Assembly (NCBI RefSeq): GCF_003351765.1
Contig: NZ_CP031229.1
Span: forward strand, 62,001 to 126,000
DNA from: Ornithinimicrobium avium
GTDB lineage: Bacteria; Actinomycetota; Actinomycetes; Actinomycetales; Dermatophilaceae
DNA: 64,000 bases
Direction of reading: 5' to 3'
This document shows, one piece after another, positions 24,107 through 32,350 of the stretch; the first letter of the stretch is position 1; every line of letters begins with the position of its first letter. The notes beneath the pieces were generated by a model, which was given only the letters and a program-made list of their open reading frames with translations, did no database searches and was not told the DNA's origin. The position numbers were made by a program, and so were the translations under genes.

Positions 24107-25408
24107 TCAGCTCCAGTCGTCCAGGTAGGTGGTGGGGATCGCCGGGTCGCCGTGGGACAGGCGCAGCGCCCGGCTCGGCAGCTCGGCGCGCGCCATGGCG
24201 TGGTGCTCACGGGCCGAGGGTGCGTCGGTGGGCGCGACGACCTGGCCCCGCTTGATGAGGCGCACGAGCAGCTCGCGGTCGTCGCCGTCGTCCTGCGGCC
24301 GCTCGTCGATGCCGATGATCTCGGCCTGGGCGACCCCGTCAGGACGGCGGCGCCGCAGCGCGAACTTGCGACCGCCCACCGACGCCTTGTCCTTGCTGGC
24401 CTTGGCCACGCCCTCCATGACGCCGGCCGAGCCCTGCCGGCTCACCAGCTTGTAGACCATGCCGGCGGCCGGGTGCCCGGACCCGGTGACCACGCTGGTG
24501 CCCACCCCGTAGCGGTCCACCGGCGCGGCCTGCAGCGCGGCGATCGCGTGCTCGTCCAGGTCGGAGGTCACCACGATCCTGGTGCCGGTCGCGCCGAGCC
24601 GGTCCAGCTGGGCGCGGACCTCGTGGGCCTGCCCGACCAGGTCGCCGGAGTCCAGCCGGACGGAGCCCAGCCGCGGCCCCGCGAGCTCGACCGCCACCTC
24701 GACGGCCCCGCTCACGTCGTAGGTGTCGACGAGCAGCGTCGTGCCCGGCCCCAGGCTGGCCAGCTGGTTGGCGAAGGCGTCGCGCTCGGCGTCGTGCAGC
24801 AGCGTGTAGGAGTGGGCGGCGGTCCCCGCGGTCGGTATGCCGTGCCGCCGCCCCGCCTCCAGGTTGGACGTCGACCCGAAGCCGGCGATGTAGGCCGCGC
24901 GCGCCGCGGCGACCGCGGACTCCTCGTGAGTGCGCCGCGAGCCCATCTCGATGCACGGGCGGTCGCCCGCGGCGGCGGTCATCCGGGAGGCGGCGGAGGC
25001 CACCGCAGAGTCGTGGTTGAGGATCGAGAGCACCAGCGTCTCCAGGACCACGCCCTCGGCGAAGGTCGACTCGACCACCAGCAGCGGGGAGCCGGGGAAG
25101 TAGACCTCACCCTCGGCATACCCCCAGACGTCGCCCGAGAAGCGGTAGTCCGCGAGCCAGCCCAGCGTGCGCCCGTCGACGACCTGTCGCTCCCTGAGGA
25201 AAGCCAGCTCGTCCTCACCGAAGCGGAAGTCGCGCAGCGCCTCCAGGATCCGGCCGGTGCCGGCCACGACGCCGTAGCGCCGCCCGTCGGGCAGTCTCCG
25301 GGCGAACGCCTCGAAGACGCAGGGCCGGTCCGCGTGCCCGCTGGCGAGGGCAGCCTGGATCATCGTCAGCTCGTAGTGGTCCGTCAGCAGGGCGGTGCTC
25401 CCGTTCAC
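24107..25408 (-). CDS. pncB: Nicotinate phosphoribosyltransferase
   Basis: 433 aa, normal length. Joins nicotinate to phosphoribosyl pyrophosphate at the cost of ATP. Visible hallmarks: DHYELTMIQAAL at the start, EMGSRRTHEESAVAAARAAY (contains the catalytic region, about 190) and VRLDSGDL with KLVSRQG further on (phosphate and PRPP binding). Begins with GTG and is leaderless by its -10 box (25416-25421). Encoded just ahead of pncA; divergent from clpS with only 38 bp between start codons. Confidence 0.95.
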   Translation of the reverse strand: MNGSTALLTDHYELTMIQAALASGHADRPCVFEAFARRLPDGRRYGVVAGTGRILEALRDFRFGEDELAFLRERQVVDGRTLGWLADYRFSGDVWGYAEGEVYFPGSPLLVVESTFAEGVVLETLVLSILNHDSAVASAASRMTAAAGDRPCIEMGSRRTHEESAVAAARAAYIAGFGSTSNLEAGRRHGIPTAGTAAHSYTLLHDAERDAFANQLASLGPGTTLLVDTYDVSGAVEVAVELAGPRLGSVRLDSGDLVGQAHEVRAQLDRLGATGTRIVVTSDLDEHAIAALQAAPVDRYGVGTSVVTGSGHPAAGMVYKLVSRQGSAGVMEGVAKASKDKASVGGRKFALRRRRPDGVAQAEIIGIDERPQDDGDDRELLVRLIKRGQVVAPTDAPSAREHHAMARAELPSRALRLSHGDPAIPTTYLDDWS

Positions 25409-25415
25409 GTCGACC

Positions 25416-25421
25416 AGCCTA
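25416..25421 (-). promoter_or_regulatory. -10 box of pncB
   Basis: Reads TAGGCT on the minus strand, ending 8 nt before GTG 25408. Back-to-back with the clpS box at 25434-25439, so two leaderless promoters share about 40 bp. Confidence 0.5.
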
Positions 25422-25433
25422 GTGCGGGCTGCC

Positions 25434-25439
25434 TAGAGT
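25434..25439 (+). promoter_or_regulatory. -10 box of clpS
   Basis: TAGAGT; it overlaps the upstream GTG at 25438, which therefore cannot be the start, and lies 8 nt before GTG 25447. Confidence 0.5.
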
Positions 25440-25446
25440 GGACCTC

Positions 25447-25779
25447 GTGCCCGTCGACGTCCCGCAGCCTCCCGCGCCACCCGCCGGCCCGCAGACCACG
25501 CCCGAGCGGAAGAGCTCGGTCGCCGTCCTCGACCGGCCGGCGGCCGACACGCCCTGGGTGACCCTCGTGTGGAACGACCCGGTCAACCTCATGTCCTACG
25601 TGACCTGGGTCTTCCAGACGCACTTCGGCTACCCGCTCGCCCGCGCCGAGGCCCTGATGATGGACGTGCACACCAAGGGCCGGGCGGTCGTCTCCACCGG
25701 CACGCGGGAGACCTGCGAGGCCGACACCGAGGCGATGCACGGCTACGGGCTGTGGGCCACCTTCCAGAAGGACGACTGA
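25447..25779 (+). CDS. clpS: ATP-dependent Clp protease adaptor ClpS
   Basis: 110 aa. ClpS binds proteins with destabilising N-terminal residues and hands them to ClpA/ClpC. The core has the conserved WNDPVNLMSYVTWVFQTHFGY (Asn-Asp-Pro start and the hydrophobic pocket) and the MMDVHTKGRAVVSTG helix-strand. Residues 1-35 are a flexible Pro-rich tail (PQPPAPPAGPQTTPE) of the kind that regulates Clp ATPase engagement. GTG 25447 chosen over GTG 25438 because the -10 box overlaps the latter. The DUF2017 gene follows after 3 bp; the same order is common in actinobacteria. Confidence 0.94.
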   Translation: MPVDVPQPPAPPAGPQTTPERKSSVAVLDRPAADTPWVTLVWNDPVNLMSYVTWVFQTHFGYPLARAEALMMDVHTKGRAVVSTGTRETCEADTEAMHGYGLWATFQKDD

Positions 25780-25782
25780 GGG

Positions 25783-26367
25783 ATGGCCTCCCCCTTCCGT
25801 CGTGAGGGCCAGCGGCTCGTGGCCACCTTCGAGGCCGAGGAGATCGAGGTCGTCGCCCACGTGCTGGAGCTGACCCGCGCCTTCGTCGCGCCCGAACGGC
25901 CCGACAGCGGCGACCCGTTCCTGGACCTGGTGGAGGGCCTCGGCGACGAGGTCGACCCCGAGGAGCCCAGCGACCCCGCCCTCGCCCGCCTGCTCCCGCC
26001 AGCCTCCCGCGAGGACGCCGAGCAGGCCGCCGAGTTCCGCCGGCTGACCGAGCACGGGCTGCGCCGGCGCAAGGCGGCCACGATCAGCACCGCGCTCGGC
26101 GCGCTGGCGCAGGCCGAGCCGCCGGTGCTCGACATCGACCTGGACCAGGGCCGGGCCCTGGCGATCGCCCTCACCGATGCCCGCCTCATCCTCGGCGAAC
26201 GGCTCGGCCTGCGCACCGACGAGGACTCCGAGCGGCTGCACGAGGAGCTCTCGGCGATGCTCGCCGGGGAGCTCGAGGTCGACCCGGGCACGGCGCAGAA
26301 GATGGCCTACTACGACTTCCTCTCCTGGCTGCAGGAGTCGGTCACCGCCGCCCTGATGGCCCGCTGA
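25783..26367 (+). CDS. DUF2017 family protein
   Basis: 194 aa, acidic cytosolic protein. Typical DUF2017 features: start with FRREGQRLVATFEAEE, central PDSGDPF...DPALARLLPPA region, and the C-terminal YYDFLSWLQESVTAAL. Function unknown. It follows clpS after 3 bp and is almost certainly translated from the same mRNA; conserved linkage suggests a role near Clp proteolysis, but this is guilt by association. Confidence 0.88.
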   Translation: MASPFRREGQRLVATFEAEEIEVVAHVLELTRAFVAPERPDSGDPFLDLVEGLGDEVDPEEPSDPALARLLPPASREDAEQAAEFRRLTEHGLRRRKAATISTALGALAQAEPPVLDIDLDQGRALAIALTDARLILGERLGLRTDEDSERLHEELSAMLAGELEVDPGTAQKMAYYDFLSWLQESVTAALMAR

Positions 26368-26375
26368 GCGGCCAG

Positions 26376-26381
26376 TATCCT
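26376..26381 (+). promoter_or_regulatory. -10 box of gltX
   Basis: TATCCT, 11 nt before ATG 26392; no Shine-Dalgarno sequence fits in between, so a very short or absent leader is expected. Confidence 0.45.
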
Positions 26382-26391
26382 AAGGGCCACC

Positions 26392-27945
26392 ATGACGACT
26401 CACCCTGCCCCCGCCTCCCCGACCGAGCACGCCGAGGTCACCGGCGCCGACGTGCGGGTCCGCTTCGCGCCCAGCCCGACCGGCACCCCGCACGTGGGCC
26501 TGGCGCGCACCGCCCTGTTCAACTGGGCCTTCGCGCGCCATCACGGCGGCACGCTGGTCTTCCGCATCGAGGACACCGACGCGGCCCGCGACAGCCAGGA
26601 GTCCATGGACCTGCTCGTCGAGGCCCTCGAGTGGCTCGGCATCGACTACGACGAGGGCCCGGGCGTGGGCGGTCCCTACGGCCCCTACCGGCAGAGCGAG
26701 CGGCGGGAGCACCACGACGAGGTCGCCCGCCGGCTGCTCGAGGAGGGCCTGGCCTACGAGTCGTTCTCCACGCCCGAGGAGGTCGAGGCACGGCACCGGG
26801 CCGCGGGCCGCGACCCCAAGCTCGGCTACGACAACCACGACCGCGACCTCACCGAGCAGGAGCGTGCGGCATACCGTGCGCAGGGGCGTGACCCGGTGCT
26901 GCGTCTGCGGATGCCCGAGGAGGACATCACCTTCCACGACCTGGTCCGCGGCGAGGTCACCTTCCGCGCCGGCTCGGTGCCCGACTTCGTCATCGTCCGC
27001 GGCAACGGCCAGCCGCTCTACACGCTGGTCAACCCGGTGGACGACGCGATGATGCGGATCACCCACGTCGTGCGCGGCGAGGACCTGCTCTCCTCCACGC
27101 CGCGCCAGGTCGCGCTCCACCGCGCCCTGGTGCAGCTCGGGGTGGCCGAGCGGGTGCCGACCTTCGCGCACCTGCCGCTGGTCCTGGGAGAGGGCAGCAA
27201 GAAGCTGTCCAAGCGCGACCCGCAGTCCAACCTCTTCCTGCACCGCGAGCGGGGCTTCGTGCGCGAGGGCATGGTCAACTACCTGGCCCTGCTGGGCTGG
27301 GCGATCGGGCCGGACCGGGACGTCTTCTCCCCCGAGGAGCTGGTCCGCGCCTTCGAGCTGCGCGACGTCAACCCCAACCCGGCGCGGTGGGACCAGAAGA
27401 AGGCCGAGGCGATCAACGCCGACCACATCCGCCTGCTGCCGCTGGCGGAGTTCACCTCCCGGCTGCTGCCGGTGCTGCGCGAGGCCGGCGTGCTCGGACC
27501 GCAGAGCGGCATGGGGGAGCTGGCCCGGCTCAAGGCCGTGGCCGAGCTGATCCAGACCCGCGTCCAGGTCCTCTCCGAGGCCGTCCCGCTGGTGGCACCC
27601 TTCTACCTGCGCGGGGCCGAGCTGCCGATCGCCGCCGACGCGCGCGCCCAGCTCAAGGACGACGCCGGCGCCGTGCTGGGCGCCGCCCTCGCGGCGCTCG
27701 AGCCGCTCTCCGGTGCCCTGCCCCAGCCGCTGGGGGACGGCGTGGAGTGGACGGCCGGGCGCATCGAGACGGTGCTCCGAGAGGCACTCGTGGAGGGTAT
27801 GGGGCTCAAGCCCCGGTTCGCCTTCGGTCCGCTGCGCACGGCCGTGTCCGGCCAGCGGGTCAGCCCGCCCCTGTTCGAGTCCATGGAGATCCTGGGCAAG
27901 CACGAGACGATGGAGCGGCTGCGCCGCCTCCGCACGGAGCTGTGA
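26392..27945 (+). CDS. gltX: Glutamyl-tRNA synthetase
   Basis: 517 aa class I aminoacyl-tRNA synthetase. The HIGH motif appears as FAPSPTGTPHVGLARTALFNW (about residues 24-44), the KMSKS motif as KKLSKRDPQ (about 270). The C-terminal all-helical anticodon-binding domain is present. Charges tRNA-Glu, whose gene lies about 1.1 kb downstream. Bacterial GltX in organisms with GatCAB also charges tRNA-Gln, whose gene is likewise downstream. Stop TGA overlaps the next start (TGATG), indicating translational coupling. Confidence 0.96.
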   Translation: MTTHPAPASPTEHAEVTGADVRVRFAPSPTGTPHVGLARTALFNWAFARHHGGTLVFRIEDTDAARDSQESMDLLVEALEWLGIDYDEGPGVGGPYGPYRQSERREHHDEVARRLLEEGLAYESFSTPEEVEARHRAAGRDPKLGYDNHDRDLTEQERAAYRAQGRDPVLRLRMPEEDITFHDLVRGEVTFRAGSVPDFVIVRGNGQPLYTLVNPVDDAMMRITHVVRGEDLLSSTPRQVALHRALVQLGVAERVPTFAHLPLVLGEGSKKLSKRDPQSNLFLHRERGFVREGMVNYLALLGWAIGPDRDVFSPEELVRAFELRDVNPNPARWDQKKAEAINADHIRLLPLAEFTSRLLPVLREAGVLGPQSGMGELARLKAVAELIQTRVQVLSEAVPLVAPFYLRGAELPIAADARAQLKDDAGAVLGAALAALEPLSGALPQPLGDGVEWTAGRIETVLREALVEGMGLKPRFAFGPLRTAVSGQRVSPPLFESMEILGKHETMERLRRLRTEL

Positions 27946-28772
27946 TGACCCGCGGCGGCGGGCTGGCGCGCGTGCTGCCGCCGCCGGACGGGGTCGGGGG
28001 CGTGCTGCTCGACGTCGACGACACCCTCGTCGGCACCCGGGCGGCGATGGTGCGCGCCGGACGTGCCGCCGCACGCGTGGTGTGGCCGGACGCCGCCCCC
28101 TGGCGCGTGGACCGGGCGGGGGAGCGCTACCGCGAGGACCCCGAGGGCCACTTCCGTGCCTTCACCCGCGGTGAGCACGCCTTCGAGGAGATGCGGGCGC
28201 GGCGGGTCGAGGACGTCGCGCGGTGGCTGGGGCAGGAGCCGGCCGGTAGCGACCTGGACAGGTGGACCCCCGCCTTCGACCGGGCCTTCGCCGAGGCGCT
28301 GCACGTCTTCGACGACGTGGTCGAGGTCCTGGAGACCTGCCGGGAGCGCGGCTGGCGCACGGCGCTGCTCACCAACTCCTCGGCGGCCTACACCCGCGAC
28401 AAGCTCGAGCTGGCGGGCCTGACGCGGGCGGTGGCCGAGCTCACGGCCGGCGTGGTCACCAAGGACACGCTGGGGATCGGCAAGCCCGCGCCGCGGGTCT
28501 TCCACCACGGCTGCCGGCTGATGGGCCTGGAGCCCGGGCAGGTGGTCTACGTCGGCGACGAGCTGGACGTGGACACCTGCGGCGCCCTCGCGGCCGGCCT
28601 CGGGGCTGCGTGGCTGCGACGTCCCGGCTACGCCCGCGAGGAGGGGCACCTGTCCCACGCGGCCTCGCACGGGCTGCACCCTGCGGGGACGCTGACCGAG
28701 GTGATCGACGCGCTCGCCGGGACCAGGACCGCCGACCACCCGGGATTTGGGTCCGGAGCGGTCTCAGGGTAA
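27945..28772 (+). CDS. HAD-family hydrolase
   Basis: 275 aa. HAD motif I LLDVDDTLVG (nucleophile Asp), motif II LLTNSS, motif III Lys in GIGKPAPRVF, motif IV YVGDELDVD. A helical cap lies between motifs I and II. Subfamily IA type; typical substrates are small phosphorylated metabolites, not identifiable here. ATG overlaps the gltX stop by one base, so it is co-translated. Ends shortly before the tRNA-Gln gene, and its last codons (GFGSGAVSG) run toward the tRNA promoter. Confidence 0.85.
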   Translation: MTRGGGLARVLPPPDGVGGVLLDVDDTLVGTRAAMVRAGRAAARVVWPDAAPWRVDRAGERYREDPEGHFRAFTRGEHAFEEMRARRVEDVARWLGQEPAGSDLDRWTPAFDRAFAEALHVFDDVVEVLETCRERGWRTALLTNSSAAYTRDKLELAGLTRAVAELTAGVVTKDTLGIGKPAPRVFHHGCRLMGLEPGQVVYVGDELDVDTCGALAAGLGAAWLRRPGYAREEGHLSHAASHGLHPAGTLTEVIDALAGTRTADHPGFGSGAVSG

Positions 28773-28822
28773 GGTTTCTCCTCGGTTCACCGGCTGCGGG
28801 ACACCGCTCCGGAGATACCCCT

Positions 28823-28894
28823 TGGGGTATGGTGTAATTGGCAGCACGACTGATTCTGGTTCAGTTAGTCTAGGTTCGAGTCCTGGTACCCCAG
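28823..28894 (+). tRNA. tRNA-Gln (CTG)
   Basis: 72 nt. Acceptor stem TGGGGTA / TACCCCA, anticodon stem ACTGA / TCAGT with loop TTCTGGT giving anticodon CTG, T-arm GGTTCGAGTCC. The 3' CCA is not encoded. Confidence 0.95.
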
Positions 28895-28990
28895 CGCGAG
28901 TCTCCGCCCGTCCCGCACGGGTGGTGGATTTCGTGGAGAGTCTGCCGATCAGGTATGGTCTCTCCTCGGCGCAGAGCGCGCCAGCCGCAC

Positions 28991-29063
28991 GGCCCCGTTG
29001 TGTAGTGGCCTAGCACGCCGCCCTCTCAAGGCGGTAGCGCGGGTTCGAATCCCGTCGGGGCTA
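28991..29063 (+). tRNA. tRNA-Glu (CTC)
   Basis: 73 nt. Acceptor GGCCCCG / CGGGGCT (first pair G-U), anticodon stem CCGCC / GGCGG with loop CTCTCAA giving anticodon CTC, T-arm GGGTTCGAATCCC. The 3' CCA is not encoded. TATGGT (28953-28958) upstream may be its -10 box. Confidence 0.95.
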
Positions 29064-29073
29064 CGCCGTGACC

Positions 29074-29106
29074 AGGCCCCCACCACGTATCCCGTGGTGG
29101 GGGCCT
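29074..29106 (+). terminator. Terminator after the tRNA genes
   Basis: Arms AGGCCCCCACCACG (29074-29087) and its exact complement (29093-29106), five-base loop, followed by CGTGCTGT. Confidence 0.75.
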
Positions 29107-29168
29107 CGTGCTGTCCCGGGGTAGCGTGTCGCACGAGGGCCCACGACCTCGGAGCAGGAGGACGCAGC

Positions 29169-29909
29169 GTGAACAAGAACGACCTCGTCGAGGCGCTGGC
29201 ACCCCGGCTGGGCGGCCGCGCGGAGGCGGCCCTGGCGGTCGAGTCCTTCGTCGACGTCGTGCTGCGCGAGGTGGCCGCGGGCGGCCAGGTCGGCATCACC
29301 GGTTTCGGCACCTTCGAGCGCGTCGAGCGCGCGCCACGGACCGGCCGCAACCCGCACACGGGTGACGCCGTGCCGATCGCGGCCGTCAGCCGTCCGCGGT
29401 TCCGCCCGGGCAGCTACTTCACGGCCGTCGTGGCCGACCCCGACCAGCTGCCGGCGTCCGGCCTGGCCGGAGCGCGCGTGGGCAGCCCGGGGCCGGCCGG
29501 GTACGACGCGGACACCGCGGAGCGTCTCGCCGGGACCGGGTCAGGTGCCGGAGGCGGCGGCGTGCCCACCAGCATCCGCCGGTCCGCGCCGCCCTCGGAG
29601 GAGGCCCACGACGAGGACCCCGGCCCGCCGCGCCGGGCCCGGCCGCGCACCTCCGGCACGCCGGCCTCGGTCCGGGCCGACCGCTCCGAGCACGGCGGGC
29701 AGGAACGGGAGGGAACCGGCCACGAGCCAGCACTCGGCGGTCGGCTCATGCTCGGCGGGGAGGACATCACACGCAGCATGATCCGGGCCAAGAAGGCCGA
29801 GCTGGCCCGCGCCAAGGACGACCTGCTGGCAGACCTCCCGGCCCGGGGCAAGAAGGGCGGCAAGAAGAGGAAGAAGGGCAAGAAGAAGGGCGGCGGGTCG
29901 GCCGGCTGA
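29169..29909 (+). CDS. HU-family DNA-binding protein with long basic tail
   Basis: 246 aa, far longer than the 90-100 aa of simple HU. Residues 1-90 are a complete HU fold: MNKNDLVEALAPRLGG, then the GITGFGTFERVERAPRTGRNPHTGD beta-arm region and the ending RPRFRPGSYF. Then comes a disordered Gly/Pro/Ser/Arg-rich linker (about 95-190), a short helix-like block GGEDITRSMIRAKKAELARAKDDLL, and a lysine cluster (PARGKKGGKKRKKGKKKGGG). Mycobacterial HupB also has a basic tail, but it is built from PAKKA-type repeats, which are absent here. Compacts DNA; the tail should add electrostatic binding. Start GTG with GGAGGA about 10 nt upstream. Confidence 0.9.
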   Translation: MNKNDLVEALAPRLGGRAEAALAVESFVDVVLREVAAGGQVGITGFGTFERVERAPRTGRNPHTGDAVPIAAVSRPRFRPGSYFTAVVADPDQLPASGLAGARVGSPGPAGYDADTAERLAGTGSGAGGGGVPTSIRRSAPPSEEAHDEDPGPPRRARPRTSGTPASVRADRSEHGGQEREGTGHEPALGGRLMLGGEDITRSMIRAKKAELARAKDDLLADLPARGKKGGKKRKKGKKKGGGSAG

Positions 29910-29920
29910 CGCCGGGCGGC

Positions 29921-30625
29921 TCAGGCCTGCGCCCCGACCAGCAGGGCGCAGGCCCCCAGGACGAGAGCCGCCGCGCACGCCAGCCAGAAGAGGGCCACCC
30001 ACGCCATGGCCGGCACCCCGGTGAGAGCGGCGAGCTGGTCGGCGTCCGTGCCACGCCCGCCGCGCCGCCTCGCCCGCTGCAGCTCGACCACGGACCGCGG
30101 CGCGGCCAGCAGGAGGGTCCACACCACCAGGTGTGCCGCGCCGCCCACCACCTCGGCGGGGGCCCACCAGGACAGGGCAGCGACGACGGCGCCCGTGACG
30201 AGCACCACCCAGAGCCCGAACAGGTTGCGCACGAGCACCAGCAGCACCGCGCAGGTGAGGACGATCGCCCACAGCAGGCCGGCGGCATACCCGGCCCCGA
30301 GGAGCAGCGCGCCCAGCGCCCCGGCCAGCGCCGGTGCGGGATAGCCCGCCAGCAGCGTGGCTACCATCCCCGGGCCCCGCGGGCGCCCGCGGGAGAGGGT
30401 CAGCCCGGAGGCGTCGGCGTGCAGGCGGACGCCCCCGACGCGGCGCCCGGCGAGGGCGGCGACGAGGACGTGGCCGGCCTCGTGCAGCAGCGTCACCAGG
30501 TGGCGCACCAGGAGGTAGCCGCGGGGGCTGGCGGCGACGAGGAGGGCGACGGCCCCGAGCACGAGGGTCGCCTGCCAGGGCAGCGGCACCTGCGTGGTCG
30601 TCACGCGCTCCCAGAGCTGGGTCAC
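29921..30625 (-). CDS. M50-type membrane metallopeptidase-like protein
   Basis: 234 aa with six or seven hydrophobic helices. The zinc motif HEAGH lies at about residues 48-52 (TLLHEAGHVLVAALAG), as in site-2 protease relatives of the M50B type. A second conserved Asp (NPDG or DG motif) is not obvious; FGLWVV with RNLFGLW at the corresponding place lacks it, so activity is uncertain. Substrate unknown. Convergent with the HU gene; the 11 bp between the two stop codons leaves no room for a terminator. Confidence 0.75.
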   Translation of the reverse strand: MTQLWERVTTTQVPLPWQATLVLGAVALLVAASPRGYLLVRHLVTLLHEAGHVLVAALAGRRVGGVRLHADASGLTLSRGRPRGPGMVATLLAGYPAPALAGALGALLLGAGYAAGLLWAIVLTCAVLLVLVRNLFGLWVVLVTGAVVAALSWWAPAEVVGGAAHLVVWTLLLAAPRSVVELQRARRRGGRGTDADQLAALTGVPAMAWVALFWLACAAALVLGACALLVGAQA

Positions 30626-30644
30626 GGTCCCGGGCCGCGGCCGG

Positions 30645-30878
30645 TCAGCGGATCGTCTCGCCGGCGCCGATGCCGACGATCCACAGCCGGGTCAGCCGGG
30701 CGCCGGGAGCCTCGGGGTCGGCGGGCTCGACCTCGACCGACACGCGCTGGCCCAGCCGCAGCAGCCGCAGGCCGCTGGCCGCGAAGACCTCGGGGGCGAA
30801 GGGCAGCAGCCGCCCGCTGTCCAGCAGGACCGTCCCGTTGCCGGACGCCGGGTCGAAGGTGTGCACGCTGGCCTGCAT
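30645..30878 (-). CDS. Cold-shock/OB-fold-like small protein
   Basis: 77 aa. Pattern resembles a divergent cold-shock domain: DPASGNGTVLLDSGRLLPF at the place of the RNP1-like strand, then SGLRLLRLGQRVSVEVEP. The classical aromatic RNA-contact residues (FGF...VFVH) are missing, so nucleic acid binding is uncertain. Start ATG 30878; an in-frame GTG at 30887 is also possible and begins right after the cofC stop. Co-directional with cofC, one base away, so probably co-translated. Confidence 0.55.
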   Translation of the reverse strand: MQASVHTFDPASGNGTVLLDSGRLLPFAPEVFAASGLRLLRLGQRVSVEVEPADPEAPGARLTRLWIVGIGAGETIR

Positions 30879-30888
30879 ACCGGTCACT

Positions 30889-31542
30889 CTAGGTGGCCCG
30901 TCCGAGGGCGAGCAGGGTGTGCCGTCCGACGCCGAGGGCCACGGCCTCGCGCAGGTCCGCCACGACGTCGACGTCGCGGCGCACCCGCGGCAGGGCGAGG
31001 TCGAGGAGGTGGGCGTCCTGGGCGTGCCGGGCCGCCGAGCCGGCACCGAAGCGGGGGACCGGCGGAGCCGCCGTCGAGGTGAGCAGCACCGTGCCGGTCC
31101 CGTCGGCGTCGGGCACCACGGCCCTGGGGTACCGCGCGCAGGCCCGGAGCGCGGCCCGCAGGTCCGCGGCGCGCAGGGCGGGCAGGTCGCCGAGCAGGGC
31201 CGCCCAGCCGATCCGACCCGGCTGCTGCGCGGGACCGGGGTGGGACTCCCACCCGGCCAGCACCGCCGCGTCCAGCCCCCGCCCGGGGTCCGGGGCGACG
31301 TGCGCGCCCAGCTCCAGCGCGGCGGCACGGACGACGGGGTCGGAGGTGACCACGGTCAGGTGGTCCCCACCCACTGCCGCGCAGGCCGCCTCCAGGGTGT
31401 CGCGGGCGACCGCCCGGGCCAGCACCGGCCGGCTGAGCGGGTGCGGGGCGGCCAGGCGGGTCTTGGCCCGGTCGGCCTCCTTGACCGGGACCACCAGGTG
31501 CCACCGGACGTCGGTCGCGCGGCCGTGCACGTCGTTGCTCAC
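30889..31542 (-). CDS. cofC: 2-phospho-L-lactate guanylyltransferase
   Basis: 217 aa. Transfers GMP (or a similar nucleotide) to phospholactate or phosphoenolpyruvate in coenzyme F420 biosynthesis. Family marks: HLVVPVKEADRAKTRLA at the start (the lysine-rich nucleotide-binding loop of MobA-like folds), LLGDLPALRAADL (metal-binding Asp) and VVPDADGTGTVLL. GTG 31542 was chosen over an upstream start since family members begin a few residues before the first strand. The other F420 genes (fbiA, fbiB, fbiC) are not in the window. Its place upstream of plsC and gpsA is shared with many actinobacteria. Confidence 0.88.
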   Translation of the reverse strand: MSNDVHGRATDVRWHLVVPVKEADRAKTRLAAPHPLSRPVLARAVARDTLEAACAAVGGDHLTVVTSDPVVRAAALELGAHVAPDPGRGLDAAVLAGWESHPGPAQQPGRIGWAALLGDLPALRAADLRAALRACARYPRAVVPDADGTGTVLLTSTAAPPVPRFGAGSAARHAQDAHLLDLALPRVRRDVDVVADLREAVALGVGRHTLLALGRAT

Positions 31543-31588
31543 CCGGGCATCCTCGCCCACCGACCGGGGTGGATGACAAGATGAGCAG

Positions 31589-32350
31589 GTGAGCCGCCAG
31601 CCCCTGCACGACAAGATCCCGTGGTCCTACCACGGGGTGATCGGCACCGTCCGGCCCCTGCTGATGGGCATCACCCGCCGCGAGTGGTCCGGCGGGGAGC
31701 ACATCCCGCGCACCGGCGGTTTCATCGTCGCGAGCAACCACTACTCCGAGGTGGACCCCCTGACCCTGGCCCACTTCGTCGTCGACCAGGGGCGCGCGCC
31801 CTTCTTCCTGGCCAAGTCCTCGCTCTTCGAGGTCCCCGTGCTCGGGGGCGCGTTGCGGCACCTGGGCCAGGTCCCGGTCTACCGGGAGACCTCGCGGGCC
31901 GGCGACGCGCTCGAGGCGGCCCGCGACGCGCTCGCCGCGGGCAGGTGCATCGGGGTCATGCCCGAGGGCACCCTCACCCGCGACCCCGACATGTGGCCGA
32001 TGCGCGGTCGGCCCGGCGTCGCCCGGCTGGCGCTGTCGACCGGCGCCCCGGTGATCCCGGTCGGGCAGTGGGGAGCCCAGGCGATCCTGGACCGCTACGC
32101 CCGTCGCCCCGGCAACATCCTCCGCAGGCCCGTGCAGCAGGTCAGGGCCGGCCCGCCGGTGGACCTGTCCGACCTGCACGGCCAGGACCACGACACCCGG
32201 ACGCTCATCGAGGCGACCGCCCGGATCATGGCGGCCATCACCGCGCTCGTCGCCGAGCTGCGCGGTCAGACCCCGCCGGAGAAGCCCTACGTCCCCACCG
32301 CCTCCGAGCTGCACCGGCGGCCCCGACCCGGGCGGGAGGGGCACCCGTGA
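31589..32350 (+). CDS. 1-acyl-sn-glycerol-3-phosphate acyltransferase (PlsC-type)
   Basis: 253 aa. Catalytic NHxxxxD box as SNHYSEVDPL (about residues 50-59), glycerol-phosphate binding motif VMPEGTLTRD (about 128) and a third motif GAPVIPVGQWG. Adds an acyl chain to lysophosphatidic acid at the cytoplasmic face of the membrane. Its TGA overlaps the GTG of gpsA, so synthesis of glycerol-3-phosphate and its acylation are coupled. Confidence 0.93.
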   Translation: MSRQPLHDKIPWSYHGVIGTVRPLLMGITRREWSGGEHIPRTGGFIVASNHYSEVDPLTLAHFVVDQGRAPFFLAKSSLFEVPVLGGALRHLGQVPVYRETSRAGDALEAARDALAAGRCIGVMPEGTLTRDPDMWPMRGRPGVARLALSTGAPVIPVGQWGAQAILDRYARRPGNILRRPVQQVRAGPPVDLSDLHGQDHDTRTLIEATARIMAAITALVAELRGQTPPEKPYVPTASELHRRPRPGREGHP

